34,711 nucleotides of DNA. It comes from Bacteroidales bacterium (GTDB lineage Bacteria > Bacteroidota > Bacteroidia > Bacteroidales > GCA-2748055). Positions within the stretch are counted from its first letter, which is position 1. Every line of letters begins with the position of its first letter. Below the pieces are notes generated by a model. That model worked only from the letters and a program-made list of their open reading frames with translations. It did not search any database and was not told the DNA's origin. The translations under genes were made by a program, and so were the position numbers. Positions 16,841 to 25,737 of the stretch are shown piece by piece. The stretch lies in contig JAIOZM010000044.1 in NCBI GenBank assembly GCA_021740585.1, positions 1-34,711 of the forward strand. The letters run 5' to 3'.

Positions 16841-19800
16841 TCAGCTATTCGTATAATCTCCAGGCGAAACCCCATAAGCCTCCTTAAAAGTCTGATAAAA
16901 ATAGGAGCGACTGTTGAAACCGGTTTCATAGAAGACTTCTGATACGGTTTTTTCACCCTGTTTAAGAATGCTAGCAGCCTTAGTAAGTCGCAGGTATTTT
17001 ATCAGACCATGTGGTGTTAATCCGGTTAGTGCTTTTACTTTTCTGTAAAGTTGAGTTTTACTCATGAACATTTGGGCGGAGAGAGATTCTGCATTCAGAT
17101 TAACATCCTGCATTTTCTCTTCGATAAATTCGATGATATTTGCAATTAATTCCTGATCTCTGGTACTCAGACCCTCCACGGCTTCATTTTGGTATTGCTT
17201 ATCTGTATAAACCTTAAATGATTGATGCAGTCGCTTGCTGTTTACAATCAATTTTTCAATTCTCACCATTAAGTGACGAGGGGTAAAAGGTTTTGGGATG
17301 TAGGAATCAGCCCCAACTTCAAGTCCCTCAATACGGTCATCAATTTCTGCTCTGGCCGTCAGAAGAATTACCGGGATATGACTGGTGTTAATATCAGATT
17401 TGATGCTTTTAGTTAGTTCCAAACCATCTATTCCTGGCATTATAACATCGCTTATTACCAGGTCAATCGACTCTTGGTTGAGTATCTTAAGTGCAGTTAT
17501 TCCGTCCGGAGCCTTGAATATGAAATACTTATCTATCAGGAGACTCTCAACCAGATTCCGAACTTCATGGTTATCGTCAACAACAAGAAGAGAAAACTCC
17601 CGATTATCGTCCTCAGGATTAATCACTTCATTGTTAACATAATCTAAGGGAAATTGAAATTCCTGATCTACCTTCATGCTTATCTTTTCCAGACTGGGTT
17701 TATGCAGATTTTCTGCTATTTCTTTTTCGAAGGCTTCTTTTCTGTTTGGAATTATCACTAAAAATTCACTTCCTCCAACGGGTCGATTACTGGCAGTAAT
17801 ACTTCCCTTATGCAGCTCAACAAGACTCTTGGTCAGAGAAAGTCCAACTCCTCCGCTTTCCTGCGGCTGTTTTGATTCGTGGATACTGCTTCCATGATGA
17901 TAAAACCTGTCAAAAATATTATCGAGATATTCAGGAGGTATCCCAATTCCGTTATCTCTGATTATCAGGTGAATATTGTCTTCCTTCTCAAGAAGCTCTA
18001 TTTCCACTTTTCCTCCGGAGGGGGTATATTTTATGGCATTACTTACAAGATTAAGAAGTATTTTTTCAAACTTTTCAGGATCAATCCATGCTTCTATAAT
18101 ATCTTTAGAACGCAAAAATGTGAGGCTAACTTTATTGAGGTCAGTATATAATTCAAAAGCTTTTGTCAGCTTGGAAATGTATTGAACCAAATCATATCTT
18201 CCTACCGCCAGCTTCATGTTATTGGTTTCCACTTTTCTGAATTCAATGAGTTCGCTAATCAGTTTTTGAAGTCTGTTAGCATTTTGAAAAATGGAGCGGG
18301 CATACTGTCCCAATTGTTTCTTTTCACCCAGCCGTTCTTTCAATATAGCTGCCGGTGCTAAAATTAATGTGAGTGGAGTTCTGAATTCATGAGCAATATT
18401 GGTAAAGAACTGCAATTTGTAATGATTAATTTCATTGGCTTTCATCCGTTCAATTTTCTCCATTTCCACTTCCCTGCGCTCTGCGGCTCTTCTTTTCAGA
18501 AACTTCAACAGTAGGTACATAATCACACCAAGAATTAATAAATATACCAGATAGGCTAGAAAAGTATTCCAGTAGGGTGGATTGACAATAATTGAAACTT
18601 CCCGAATTTCATTCCCATAAAAACCATCTTCGTTGGTGGCTTTCACTTTCAGGGTATATTTTCCCGGGGGGACATTTGTAAAGCTTGCAGTTCTTTGATT
18701 TCCAATATAGTTCCATGCCTTGTCAAATTCTTCCAGGTAATAGGCAAACTGACATTTTTCGGGATTGTAGTAATTTAATGTGGTAAAAGAAATGCTGAAA
18801 AAGTTCTGATTGTAGTTTAGTTTTAATTCTTTGGTTGCATTAAGGCTTTTTGTTAGAATTAAAGTGGAATCTCCCGGAATTACCAGATTATTATTGAGTC
18901 GAAATTCACTTAATAAAATGGGGGGGAAATTATTTGAGGCTACAATTTCAATAGGTTTAAACCAGTCCAGACCTTCTGTTCCTCCAAAATAAAACAAACC
19001 AGAAATTGTGTCATTGAAAGAAGCACCATCGGTAAACTCTGTATTTTGTAAACCATCTGTTTTATTAAAATTCTGGAAAATAGTGCTTGATAAGTCAAGT
19101 TTTGCTAAGCCACTGTTTGTCGAAATCCATATATCCTGAGCAGCATCTGTAAGAATAGCATGAACGGTATTATTTGGCATCCCATTTCGTTCTGTATAAT
19201 GGATAAAACGATATGGTTTATAGGATAGGGTAAGGACACTGAGCCCACCACTTGTACCAATCCATAGTTTCTGATTTTTCGCCATACAAAGTGAAAGCAC
19301 ATCGTCGTTTAACAACCCCCTTTCAATATCATTACTAACATTGAAAATTTCTAAAGAATTATTTAATGTGTTTAGTCTGTGAAGTCCACCTCCACGGGTC
19401 CCCAGCCAAAGAACATTGGGTCGTTCTTCCACAATGGAGTATACAATATCACTTCGTAATCCTTCAATGCCCTGTTTATACCTTATTTGCTGATATTTTT
19501 TGAGCACATACTGTCCCTGTCGATCACGGGAGACCTCCATATTTACCACACCGTATCCGCTGGTTCCCAGCCAGATGCTTCCATAAACATCAATGCATAT
19601 TGAATAAACATATCCAAATTCCTGAGAGTCTTTATTTTGAAAGTCTTCGGGGAAATGAAATATTTTCCCTGAGCTACTTTCAAGCATATCAATACCTTCT
19701 CCGTCAACGCCTATCCATAAGTTCTTGTTTTTGTCCATATTCAGGGAAAGAACTGCATTATTTGAAAGTCCGTTGTCAACATTGTAGGATATTCTCTTGC

Positions 19801-20980
19801 TACCGTCTGCAGAGATTTTGTTTAGGCCATCACCACGAGTCCCAATCCAAAGGTTTCCGGTTTGATCCTTGAAAACAGACCTGACTATATTATGACCCAA
19901 AGAACCAGTTTCATTATCTCCTTTTTTTATATTGAAGAAAGGTTTCCCTTTGGTTATATAACGGTAAACTCCATTTCCATCAGTCCCAATCCATAACATA
20001 TCCTCAGATGTTTGGTTGATATTCCAGATTTTCACCTTTTTTGACGACAAATCAGGCATATTTACATTCATCGAAATTAGAGAAGCTTTGTTGTTGAGGG
20101 ATAATTTATAAACAGATCCATCATCGCTGCCTATCCAGAATTCGTTAGGCTCGAACGACTTATTTACTGTGGTAACTCTAAGGAGTTCATCATTTTTTCT
20201 AATTCTTTCTATCTCGTCGGTTTCCAGGTTTATCAAAAATAATCCGCCGGTTTCAATGGCTATGGCGAGATAAGTATTATTCTCACTTTTTATGAACCAA
20301 TGTTTTTCAAAATTCAGGTTCTCGTATTGGCTAAGATCATTTTCAGATAATTTAAGGAATGATTTCTTTTTTTGGTAGGAGAATACTTTTCCATTTTGTT
20401 CAAGGAAATAAAGATTATCATGTATTCCACCACTAAGACCAATAATATCTTTTTGTATTGAATCTGATATTCCCGGCAAACTTATGGGGAGAAATTCATT
20501 GCTTGTCTCATTGAAAAAGTAAAGCCCATACCTCATCAAAGAAACGTAAAGGACAGAGTCGCAACCGATTGATGCTATTAAGTTTTGTTCACGAACCGGG
20601 AGGTATTCATTCCCGGAAAAATAGGACTCAAAGGACATAGTATTGGGCAAGAAACGGTTTATACCTTCATTGGTAACCACCCACAAATTCTGGTGTTTAT
20701 CTTCCAGAAGCTTCCTGATAATGTTATTGCTTAATGATCCTCTATTGAAAAAATCAGGTTTGAAAACTGTAATGTTTGTACCATCATAGCGGTTCAGACC
20801 ATCCCATGACCCAAACCACATCAAACCTTCAGAGTCTTCAAAAATAGATGTAATCGCAGAGTTGGACATTCCATCTTCATTACTAAGATTCAATGAAATC
20901 CACTTGCTTTCTGAACTTGCATTTGAAGAAAAATAAGCAAATAGAAATAGTATGGTCAGAGTTTGAATCGGTTTAATCAT
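16841..20980 (-). CDS. Hybrid two-component system sensor/regulator (HTCS)
   Basis: A 1379-residue single-chain signal system typical of Bacteroidetes PULs. Residues 1-22 form a signal peptide. About 25-720 holds two-component propeller repeats (repeated LWIGT and WIGTRGGGL-type motifs). A Y_Y_Y domain lies at about 735-800 and one membrane helix at about 807-828. HisKA follows with phospho-acceptor His864 (IAHEFRTP), then a HATPase (NAIKYTP, DNGIGIP, GGVGLSLT), a receiver domain with phospho-acceptor Asp1178 (ISDVIMPG) and a C-terminal AraC-type helix-turn-helix (about 1275-1379). All key residues are present. It should bind a breakdown oligosaccharide in the periplasm and activate the adjacent locus. 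A direct repeat near 24599-24630 is a plausible target. The ligand is unknown. Confidence 0.95.
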   Translation of the reverse strand: MIKPIQTLTILFLFAYFSSNASSESKWISLNLSNEDGMSNSAITSIFEDSEGLMWFGSWDGLNRYDGTNITVFKPDFFNRGSLSNNIIRKLLEDKHQNLWVVTNEGINRFLPNTMSFESYFSGNEYLPVREQNLIASIGCDSVLYVSLMRYGLYFFNETSNEFLPISLPGISDSIQKDIIGLSGGIHDNLYFLEQNGKVFSYQKKKSFLKLSENDLSQYENLNFEKHWFIKSENNTYLAIAIETGGLFLINLETDEIERIRKNDELLRVTTVNKSFEPNEFWIGSDDGSVYKLSLNNKASLISMNVNMPDLSSKKVKIWNINQTSEDMLWIGTDGNGVYRYITKGKPFFNIKKGDNETGSLGHNIVRSVFKDQTGNLWIGTRGDGLNKISADGSKRISYNVDNGLSNNAVLSLNMDKNKNLWIGVDGEGIDMLESSSGKIFHFPEDFQNKDSQEFGYVYSICIDVYGSIWLGTSGYGVVNMEVSRDRQGQYVLKKYQQIRYKQGIEGLRSDIVYSIVEERPNVLWLGTRGGGLHRLNTLNNSLEIFNVSNDIERGLLNDDVLSLCMAKNQKLWIGTSGGLSVLTLSYKPYRFIHYTERNGMPNNTVHAILTDAAQDIWISTNSGLAKLDLSSTIFQNFNKTDGLQNTEFTDGASFNDTISGLFYFGGTEGLDWFKPIEIVASNNFPPILLSEFRLNNNLVIPGDSTLILTKSLNATKELKLNYNQNFFSISFTTLNYYNPEKCQFAYYLEEFDKAWNYIGNQRTASFTNVPPGKYTLKVKATNEDGFYGNEIREVSIIVNPPYWNTFLAYLVYLLILGVIMYLLLKFLKRRAAERREVEMEKIERMKANEINHYKLQFFTNIAHEFRTPLTLILAPAAILKERLGEKKQLGQYARSIFQNANRLQKLISELIEFRKVETNNMKLAVGRYDLVQYISKLTKAFELYTDLNKVSLTFLRSKDIIEAWIDPEKFEKILLNLVSNAIKYTPSGGKVEIELLEKEDNIHLIIRDNGIGIPPEYLDNIFDRFYHHGSSIHESKQPQESGGVGLSLTKSLVELHKGSITASNRPVGGSEFLVIIPNRKEAFEKEIAENLHKPSLEKISMKVDQEFQFPLDYVNNEVINPEDDNREFSLLVVDDNHEVRNLVESLLIDKYFIFKAPDGITALKILNQESIDLVISDVIMPGIDGLELTKSIKSDINTSHIPVILLTARAEIDDRIEGLEVGADSYIPKPFTPRHLMVRIEKLIVNSKRLHQSFKVYTDKQYQNEAVEGLSTRDQELIANIIEFIEEKMQDVNLNAESLSAQMFMSKTQLYRKVKALTGLTPHGLIKYLRLTKAASILKQGEKTVSEVFYETGFNSRSYFYQTFKEAYGVSPGDYTNS

Positions 20981-21211
20981 AAAAATAAATGGAAGTACTT
21001 AATTGTAAAGATACGGTAAAAGTTATTCTGGCTTGGTATGGGAAGTGTATTTATTTACTATTTGGACAGTTCTTAATGGAAGTTTAAATGCCTAAAATAC
21101 GAAAAGCCAGGTATTTTTACTTTTGTTTTGCCTTGGATTCTCGTAAGAATCCCTTTTCCGTGTTCTGCCAAAGGGGCTAAGCAAAGGGGCGGCAGGGAGC
21201 TTCCTGAAAAT

Positions 21212-24200
21212 CTAAAAAATCACCAGTTTCTCACTGTGCACTTTCCCATTCCCCAAAATATAAATATAATAAATTCCTTCCCCAATATGTCCTATAGAAA
21301 GATTGAGCTTCTCATTCTCAAGCAGCGCTGCATGTTCTGTTGAAATCCATTTCAGCTTCCCATCTATTCCTGTTATCCAAATTCTTTCGGGGCTAAAATT
21401 AAGGGAAGTCATTGAAATGCTTAGGCTTCCATTCGACGGATTCGGGAATATATTAATTCGATTTTCATCTGATAAATTAGGAATACCTGTAATTTCGCCA
21501 GTCCAGATTTTTTCTATGGTTTGATTGCTAATACCATAATTATATATGCGCAGATCATCCATAGCTCCTTTAAAATTATAGTTTGAGTCGTCAGGGAGCA
21601 TTTGACCTATAGTGAGATTATAACTTGTGCTTTTAATCGTTCCGGTCCAGGGTTTAAAGCTGTTTAATTCATCATTCACATAAATTTCAAGGTCTCTGCC
21701 ATTGTAAATTGCTGCCACATGTTGCCATATTCCCGGCTGTAACTTAGATTCAGTATCCAGATCGGTAATACCCGAAGAACCATTGATAGTGAAACGAAGA
21801 AAATTATTATTTATGGACATTTTCCAGCGGTTCTGCCAGCTGCCATGTGAAACAACAAACTGTTCGCCACTTACATCTGCAGCAGGTTTTATCCAGCATA
21901 ACACTGATAATCCGTCGGAAAAATTCAGATATTCCTTGTTTGTAAGTGTAATTTTAGAATTTGAACCATTGAAACCGGCTGCCTGTCCGCTTTGATCCTT
22001 CGGGTCGTTTACCCAGCTTATGTTATATGGGACAGCATCATTTTGGTAAATGCTGAAATCTTCACCATTTCCATTCAATGCAAAACCGGCCACCAGCCGT
22101 CCATCCTGTGTATAGTTGGAATCTCTAACCATCAGCAGCAATGAATCTTTTGTAATAAGGAGATCGTCATTAGTCACCAGGCATGAAATACGATAATCTC
22201 CTTCAGTTGAAGGAGCCACCCAGTTTACCGAGGAACCTTCACCTTCAAGGCTTCCTCCGTTTGATGACCATTGGAATTGAAGCTGATCATTATTAATATC
22301 GCTTGCAATACAATGCACTATTGTGGAGCTTTCAGGATGAAGTTTTCTGTTCTCTGCAAAAAGATCCTCAATAAGCGGAGGAGCTGTGATTCGATCGACT
22401 ACGTTTATACGCATTTCCATAGAATCAAGAAGACCACCGGTATCTCTTACAAAACAACTAATAGTATAGTAGCCCGGAGCTTCAGGAGCCTTCCATACAA
22501 ATGTCTCATCCGAAACCCACACATCTTTCAAACCAGTCCAATTGTATTCCAGCGCCGCTGTTTCTTTATCTTCCGCAGCACAAAATATTGTATGATCAGT
22601 ATTGATAACCACAATACTATCGGCACTTGCGAGGGACTTGATTCGTGGCGGGAAATTGTCTGCAACCATCCCATTCGAATAATCTATAATTACACCATCG
22701 GCCAGAGTTTTCAAATACGAATTTGTAATCGCCGAACCGGCTGGTACTATCACAATAAGCATAGCCTGATCAGATGGTATATTTAGCGAATACATACCAG
22801 TTTGTGCGTAAGCCAGAAATTGGTTGGTTGTTGTTTCATAAATATCAAAACTGCCTGTACTTAGGTCAATATTTACATTATGACTCATTGCATGTGGATT
22901 ATAATACAAAAAGCTTGAAAAGGCTTCTTTATTGTAATAATCCGTTTTCAGCAAGTCGATTTGTAATATTCCTTCCACATTTGTTGTCTTAACAATCCCA
23001 CCCAGCATTCCCACATGCGAGGATCCATACAACGCGAGATTAGTCGCCGCCCAACCTCCTCTTACAGCATCGCCGGTGGCAAAAGGAGCTTTCCCATTCA
23101 ATGTTTCTTTCAGAGCTTCGTATGCTATTACCGATTTAGTGTCATTTATTATACTCCAGTTGCGCGTATCCTGATTTTCAGCGGGAAGATAATTTGAATA
23201 AAATAAACGGGAAGCATTGGCCAGATTAAGAATCCATTTTCCCATGGCATGGGCAAAACGATCGTCGTAACGTAGCATGGGCAAAAGTGCTGCAGCCTGC
23301 TGAAATCCATTCATAGTAAAGGCATAACCGACTCCACCGGAAGATTGCTCTCCAATAAGCCCGTCGCAATCCAATCCTCCCCAGCTTCCATTTATAGCAC
23401 CCCAGTTTCGTAGAGGACCTATATCGAAATTCCAATTTAGCATTTTTTCCACATCATAATCAGTGCCTAGTTCCGCATTCATTCTTGCGGCAATGTAGGT
23501 TCCATAAACAAGTTGCAATTCGTATGATGGATTGGTTTCCAGTCCGTTAAGATATTCCATGCACCATTCAGCACCAACCCTCCAGGAATCATTACCAGTT
23601 TCCTGATAAGCATTATAAAGTATCCATGCCAGTGCTCCTGCAGCTTCGGGTTCAGGCACCCCTTCATCCAGTGGCTCCATATTCTGAAGGTTCCAGGCAC
23701 GATAGAACATTTCAGGTACTTGCCACGGACTATCATTTCCTCCCATAGCTTTAACTGCTTTCAGCCACTGATTAGCTATTGAAATAAATTGTTCATCGAA
23801 ATGGCCGGTATGGGGGTAAAGCTCATTTAGCTGATAAAAAAAGATGTTGGGCATAGTTTCGTACCACCAGTCGTCACCGGTTCTACCCCCTGGATTGTTG
23901 AGGTAGACATTCTCTCCCGATGCCTTTCCGAAAAATTCTTCAGACATTAAAACCCAATTTTTTCCATGTTGATTGCTTTTGTCAATACCACAAAGGCTCG
24001 CACCAATTAGAGAAGGAAGAACATTGATACCCTCACCTGAAGCCGGATCTTTAGTCCCCACATATGTGTGCAAACCAAAAGAAGGATGTTCGGGATAGTT
24101 TATACTTTGATCATTATTACTAAGTAGGGGAAGATATGCTCCGGTTATATTTTCATTATAAACCAGAGAGTCGTATAGTTGAGCTACACGATACCAGTCT

Positions 24201-24316
24201 CTCATTACATAAGGTTGCGGAAAATCGGGCATCTGTTCAATTCGTGGAATGGCAATTTGCTGGGCGAATACAGAGGAAGCCCCAATTAAGAGTATTGTTA
24301 GAATGAAGTGTTTCAT
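21212..24316 (-). CDS. Large T9SS-secreted putative carbohydrate-active protein: unassigned helical domain, Ig/PKD-like, LamG, sorting domain
   Basis: A 1034-residue protein if started at the Met at 24316, which opens a clear signal peptide (MKHFILTILL, ending VFAQ). An in-frame upstream start at 24367 would place 17 residues encoded by heptamer repeats before it and is less likely. Residues about 25-540 form an unassigned domain shared with the lipoprotein at 27058-28776, rich in aromatic and helical motifs: DDWWYETMPN, WGGLDCDG, ANASRLFY, YGSSHVGM. Two Ig/PKD-like domains follow (about 555-640 and 645-735), then a LamG domain (about 736-930, with GAMDDLRIYN) and a T9SS sorting domain (about 950-1034, IFPNPSNGS). 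It is therefore exported and probably surface-attached. By position and design it is a candidate polysaccharide-cleaving enzyme. I do not recognise the first domain's family. Confidence 0.8.
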   Translation of the reverse strand: MKHFILTILLIGASSVFAQQIAIPRIEQMPDFPQPYVMRDWYRVAQLYDSLVYNENITGAYLPLLSNNDQSINYPEHPSFGLHTYVGTKDPASGEGINVLPSLIGASLCGIDKSNQHGKNWVLMSEEFFGKASGENVYLNNPGGRTGDDWWYETMPNIFFYQLNELYPHTGHFDEQFISIANQWLKAVKAMGGNDSPWQVPEMFYRAWNLQNMEPLDEGVPEPEAAGALAWILYNAYQETGNDSWRVGAEWCMEYLNGLETNPSYELQLVYGTYIAARMNAELGTDYDVEKMLNWNFDIGPLRNWGAINGSWGGLDCDGLIGEQSSGGVGYAFTMNGFQQAAALLPMLRYDDRFAHAMGKWILNLANASRLFYSNYLPAENQDTRNWSIINDTKSVIAYEALKETLNGKAPFATGDAVRGGWAATNLALYGSSHVGMLGGIVKTTNVEGILQIDLLKTDYYNKEAFSSFLYYNPHAMSHNVNIDLSTGSFDIYETTTNQFLAYAQTGMYSLNIPSDQAMLIVIVPAGSAITNSYLKTLADGVIIDYSNGMVADNFPPRIKSLASADSIVVINTDHTIFCAAEDKETAALEYNWTGLKDVWVSDETFVWKAPEAPGYYTISCFVRDTGGLLDSMEMRINVVDRITAPPLIEDLFAENRKLHPESSTIVHCIASDINNDQLQFQWSSNGGSLEGEGSSVNWVAPSTEGDYRISCLVTNDDLLITKDSLLLMVRDSNYTQDGRLVAGFALNGNGEDFSIYQNDAVPYNISWVNDPKDQSGQAAGFNGSNSKITLTNKEYLNFSDGLSVLCWIKPAADVSGEQFVVSHGSWQNRWKMSINNNFLRFTINGSSGITDLDTESKLQPGIWQHVAAIYNGRDLEIYVNDELNSFKPWTGTIKSTSYNLTIGQMLPDDSNYNFKGAMDDLRIYNYGISNQTIEKIWTGEITGIPNLSDENRINIFPNPSNGSLSISMTSLNFSPERIWITGIDGKLKWISTEHAALLENEKLNLSIGHIGEGIYYIYILGNGKVHSEKLVIF

Positions 24317-24346
24317 AGTATGGCGAATTTGTAATTTAAAAACGAG

Positions 24347-24367
24347 TAGGCAATAGGCAATAGGCAA
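24347..24367. repeat. Three tandem TAGGCAA heptamers
   Basis: Exact heptamers at 24347-24353, 24354-24360 and 24361-24367. They lie 31-51 bp upstream of the preferred start codon of the leftward secreted-protein gene, in or near its promoter. Copy-number change could alter promoter spacing, but nothing in a single sequence shows that it varies. Confidence 0.85.
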
Positions 24368-24598
24368 AACCCAAAACGCGGATAAAAAGGATTAAGCCAA
24401 TCACACCAGCAACCTCCCCAACTAAGCAATGCAATTTACGATAGAATCTATAAAATAACTATGCTTAGTATTGATGCAAGCTTTGTGTAAACGGACAAAA
24501 ATGGCTCATTATAGCTCGCAAAATATTCTTTAATATGCAGTAATTCAGTGAATAAAGGGAAGACGGCCTGAGGGCATTTCTTAAAATGGGGAATGAAA

Positions 24599-24630
24599 TT
24601 TGGTAACCCTGTGTACAACTTTGGAAACCC
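24599..24630 (+). promoter_or_regulatory. Candidate regulator-binding direct repeat upstream of GH130
   Basis: TTTGGTAACCC (24599-24609) and TTTGGAAACCC (24620-24630) match at 10 of 11 positions, with starts 21 bp apart, two helical turns. This geometry suits two AraC-type DNA-binding domains on one face of the helix, as expected for an HTCS. The site ends 60 bp before the GH130 start codon, a position compatible with activation. Confidence 0.5.
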
Positions 24631-24690
24631 AATGGACTCCGTATTAAGAATATTGTCGGTACTTGCTATTCAATTTAATCCTTATCTTTT

Positions 24691-25734
24691 ATGGACATCG
24701 CTCGAAGAAACAAACAGAATCCTATTTTAAAACCTTCAGACATAAAACCCAGTGCTGAGGGGATGAAAATTGAATGTTTGTTAAATCCTGGTGTCTTCAG
24801 ATTTGAAAACAAAATATGGCTTTTATTAAGAGTTGCTGAACGACCCGTACAAAAAGATGGGGAAGTGAGTTTCCCTGTTTTAAAAGAGGGGACTATTGAA
24901 ATTTTAAGTTTTAGAATGGACGATCCCGATCTTGATGCTTCCGACCCCCGTATAATAAACTATAAGGGTAAAGATTACCTGACAACACTTTCTCACCTCA
25001 GATTGGTTTGCAGCGAGGATGGTGTTCACTTTAAAGAGCCTGCAGGATACGCTCCTATTTTTGGTGATGGTGAACAAGAATCATTTGGAATCGAAGATTG
25101 TCGGGTAGCAACAATGGAAGACGGATATCATCTTACCTATACTAAGGTTTCACCGGAAGGAGTAGGGGTAGGCTATATTTTCACCAAAAACTGGAAGGAT
25201 TTTGAACGTAGGGGAATGATTTTTCCACCTCACAATAAGGATTGTGCAATTTTTGAAAATAAGCTGAACAATAAGTATTTCGCCTTACATCGGCCTAGCA
25301 GTCCGGAAATAGGCGGAAATTATATATGGTTGGCGGAGTCTCCTGACCTATTGCATTGGGGGTTTCACAAATGTATTTCAACAACCAGAGCAAACTCATG
25401 GGACAGTGCAAGAGTTGGTGCCGGCGCTTCCCCAATCAATACCCCAAAGGGTTTTTTGGAAATTTACCACGGAGCAACCAAAGAAAACAGGTATTGTCTG
25501 GGGGCTTTGTTACTCAATAAAGACGATCCTTCTATAGTAATTGCAAGAAGTAAAGAGCCTATTATGGAACCTCTTGCAGAATATGAGAAAACAGGATTTT
25601 TCGGAAATGTTGTATTCACAAATGGCCATCTGGTAGATGGAGATAAGCTCAGTATATATTACGGCGCAAGTGATGAAGTGATTTGCCTGGCCGAGTTTTC
25701 AATTTCAGAGATTTTATCCTCTCTAAAGCTGTAA
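24691..25734 (+). CDS. GH130-family glycoside phosphorylase or hydrolase
   Basis: A 347-residue cytosolic-type protein (no signal peptide) with the five-bladed propeller motifs of GH130. These are LNPGVFRF (near 32), LLLRVAER (Arg47), ASDPRI (83-88), GIEDCRV with catalytic Asp136, PHNKD (181-184), ALHRPS (His200), ARVGAGASPI (240-249) and IYHGA (259). GH130 enzymes act on beta-mannosides, mostly by phosphorolysis giving mannose 1-phosphate; a subgroup hydrolyses beta-1,2-mannosides. Arg47, Lys183 and His200 are present at places where phosphorylases hold basic phosphate ligands, which leans towards phosphorolysis, but alignment is needed. It leads the operon. The next gene, a sugar transporter, starts 3 bp after its stop. 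It points to a mannose-containing substrate for the PUL. Confidence 0.88.
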   Translation: MDIARRNKQNPILKPSDIKPSAEGMKIECLLNPGVFRFENKIWLLLRVAERPVQKDGEVSFPVLKEGTIEILSFRMDDPDLDASDPRIINYKGKDYLTTLSHLRLVCSEDGVHFKEPAGYAPIFGDGEQESFGIEDCRVATMEDGYHLTYTKVSPEGVGVGYIFTKNWKDFERRGMIFPPHNKDCAIFENKLNNKYFALHRPSSPEIGGNYIWLAESPDLLHWGFHKCISTTRANSWDSARVGAGASPINTPKGFLEIYHGATKENRYCLGALLLNKDDPSIVIARSKEPIMEPLAEYEKTGFFGNVVFTNGHLVDGDKLSIYYGASDEVICLAEFSISEILSSLKL

Positions 25735-25737
25735 TCT

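Larger units (their letters stand above)
24317..24690. other. Divergent control region of the PUL
   Basis: A 374-bp non-coding gap between the leftward secreted-protein gene and the rightward GH130-led operon. It contains three tandem TAGGCAA heptamers (24347-24367) close to the leftward gene and an 11-bp direct repeat (24599-24630) close to the rightward gene. No perfect TAnnTTTG box was found for either direction, consistent with activator-dependent promoters. Confidence 0.65.

Noticed and set aside
21135..21152. Perfect 7-bp hairpin GGATTCT-CGTA-AGAATCC as a terminator for the leftward secreted-protein gene
   Set aside because: No T-run follows on the minus strand, and it lies between two minus-strand genes without other support; it may be a simple palindrome.
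22271..22786. 171-codon plus-strand reading frame inside the secreted-protein gene
   Set aside because: It lies antisense to the Ig/PKD-like part of a well-supported gene and has no family features or own promoter.
24317..24367. Upstream start (24367) for the T9SS-secreted protein
   Set aside because: The added 17 residues come from heptamer-repeat DNA and would precede a complete signal peptide; the Met at 24316 gives a normal export signal.
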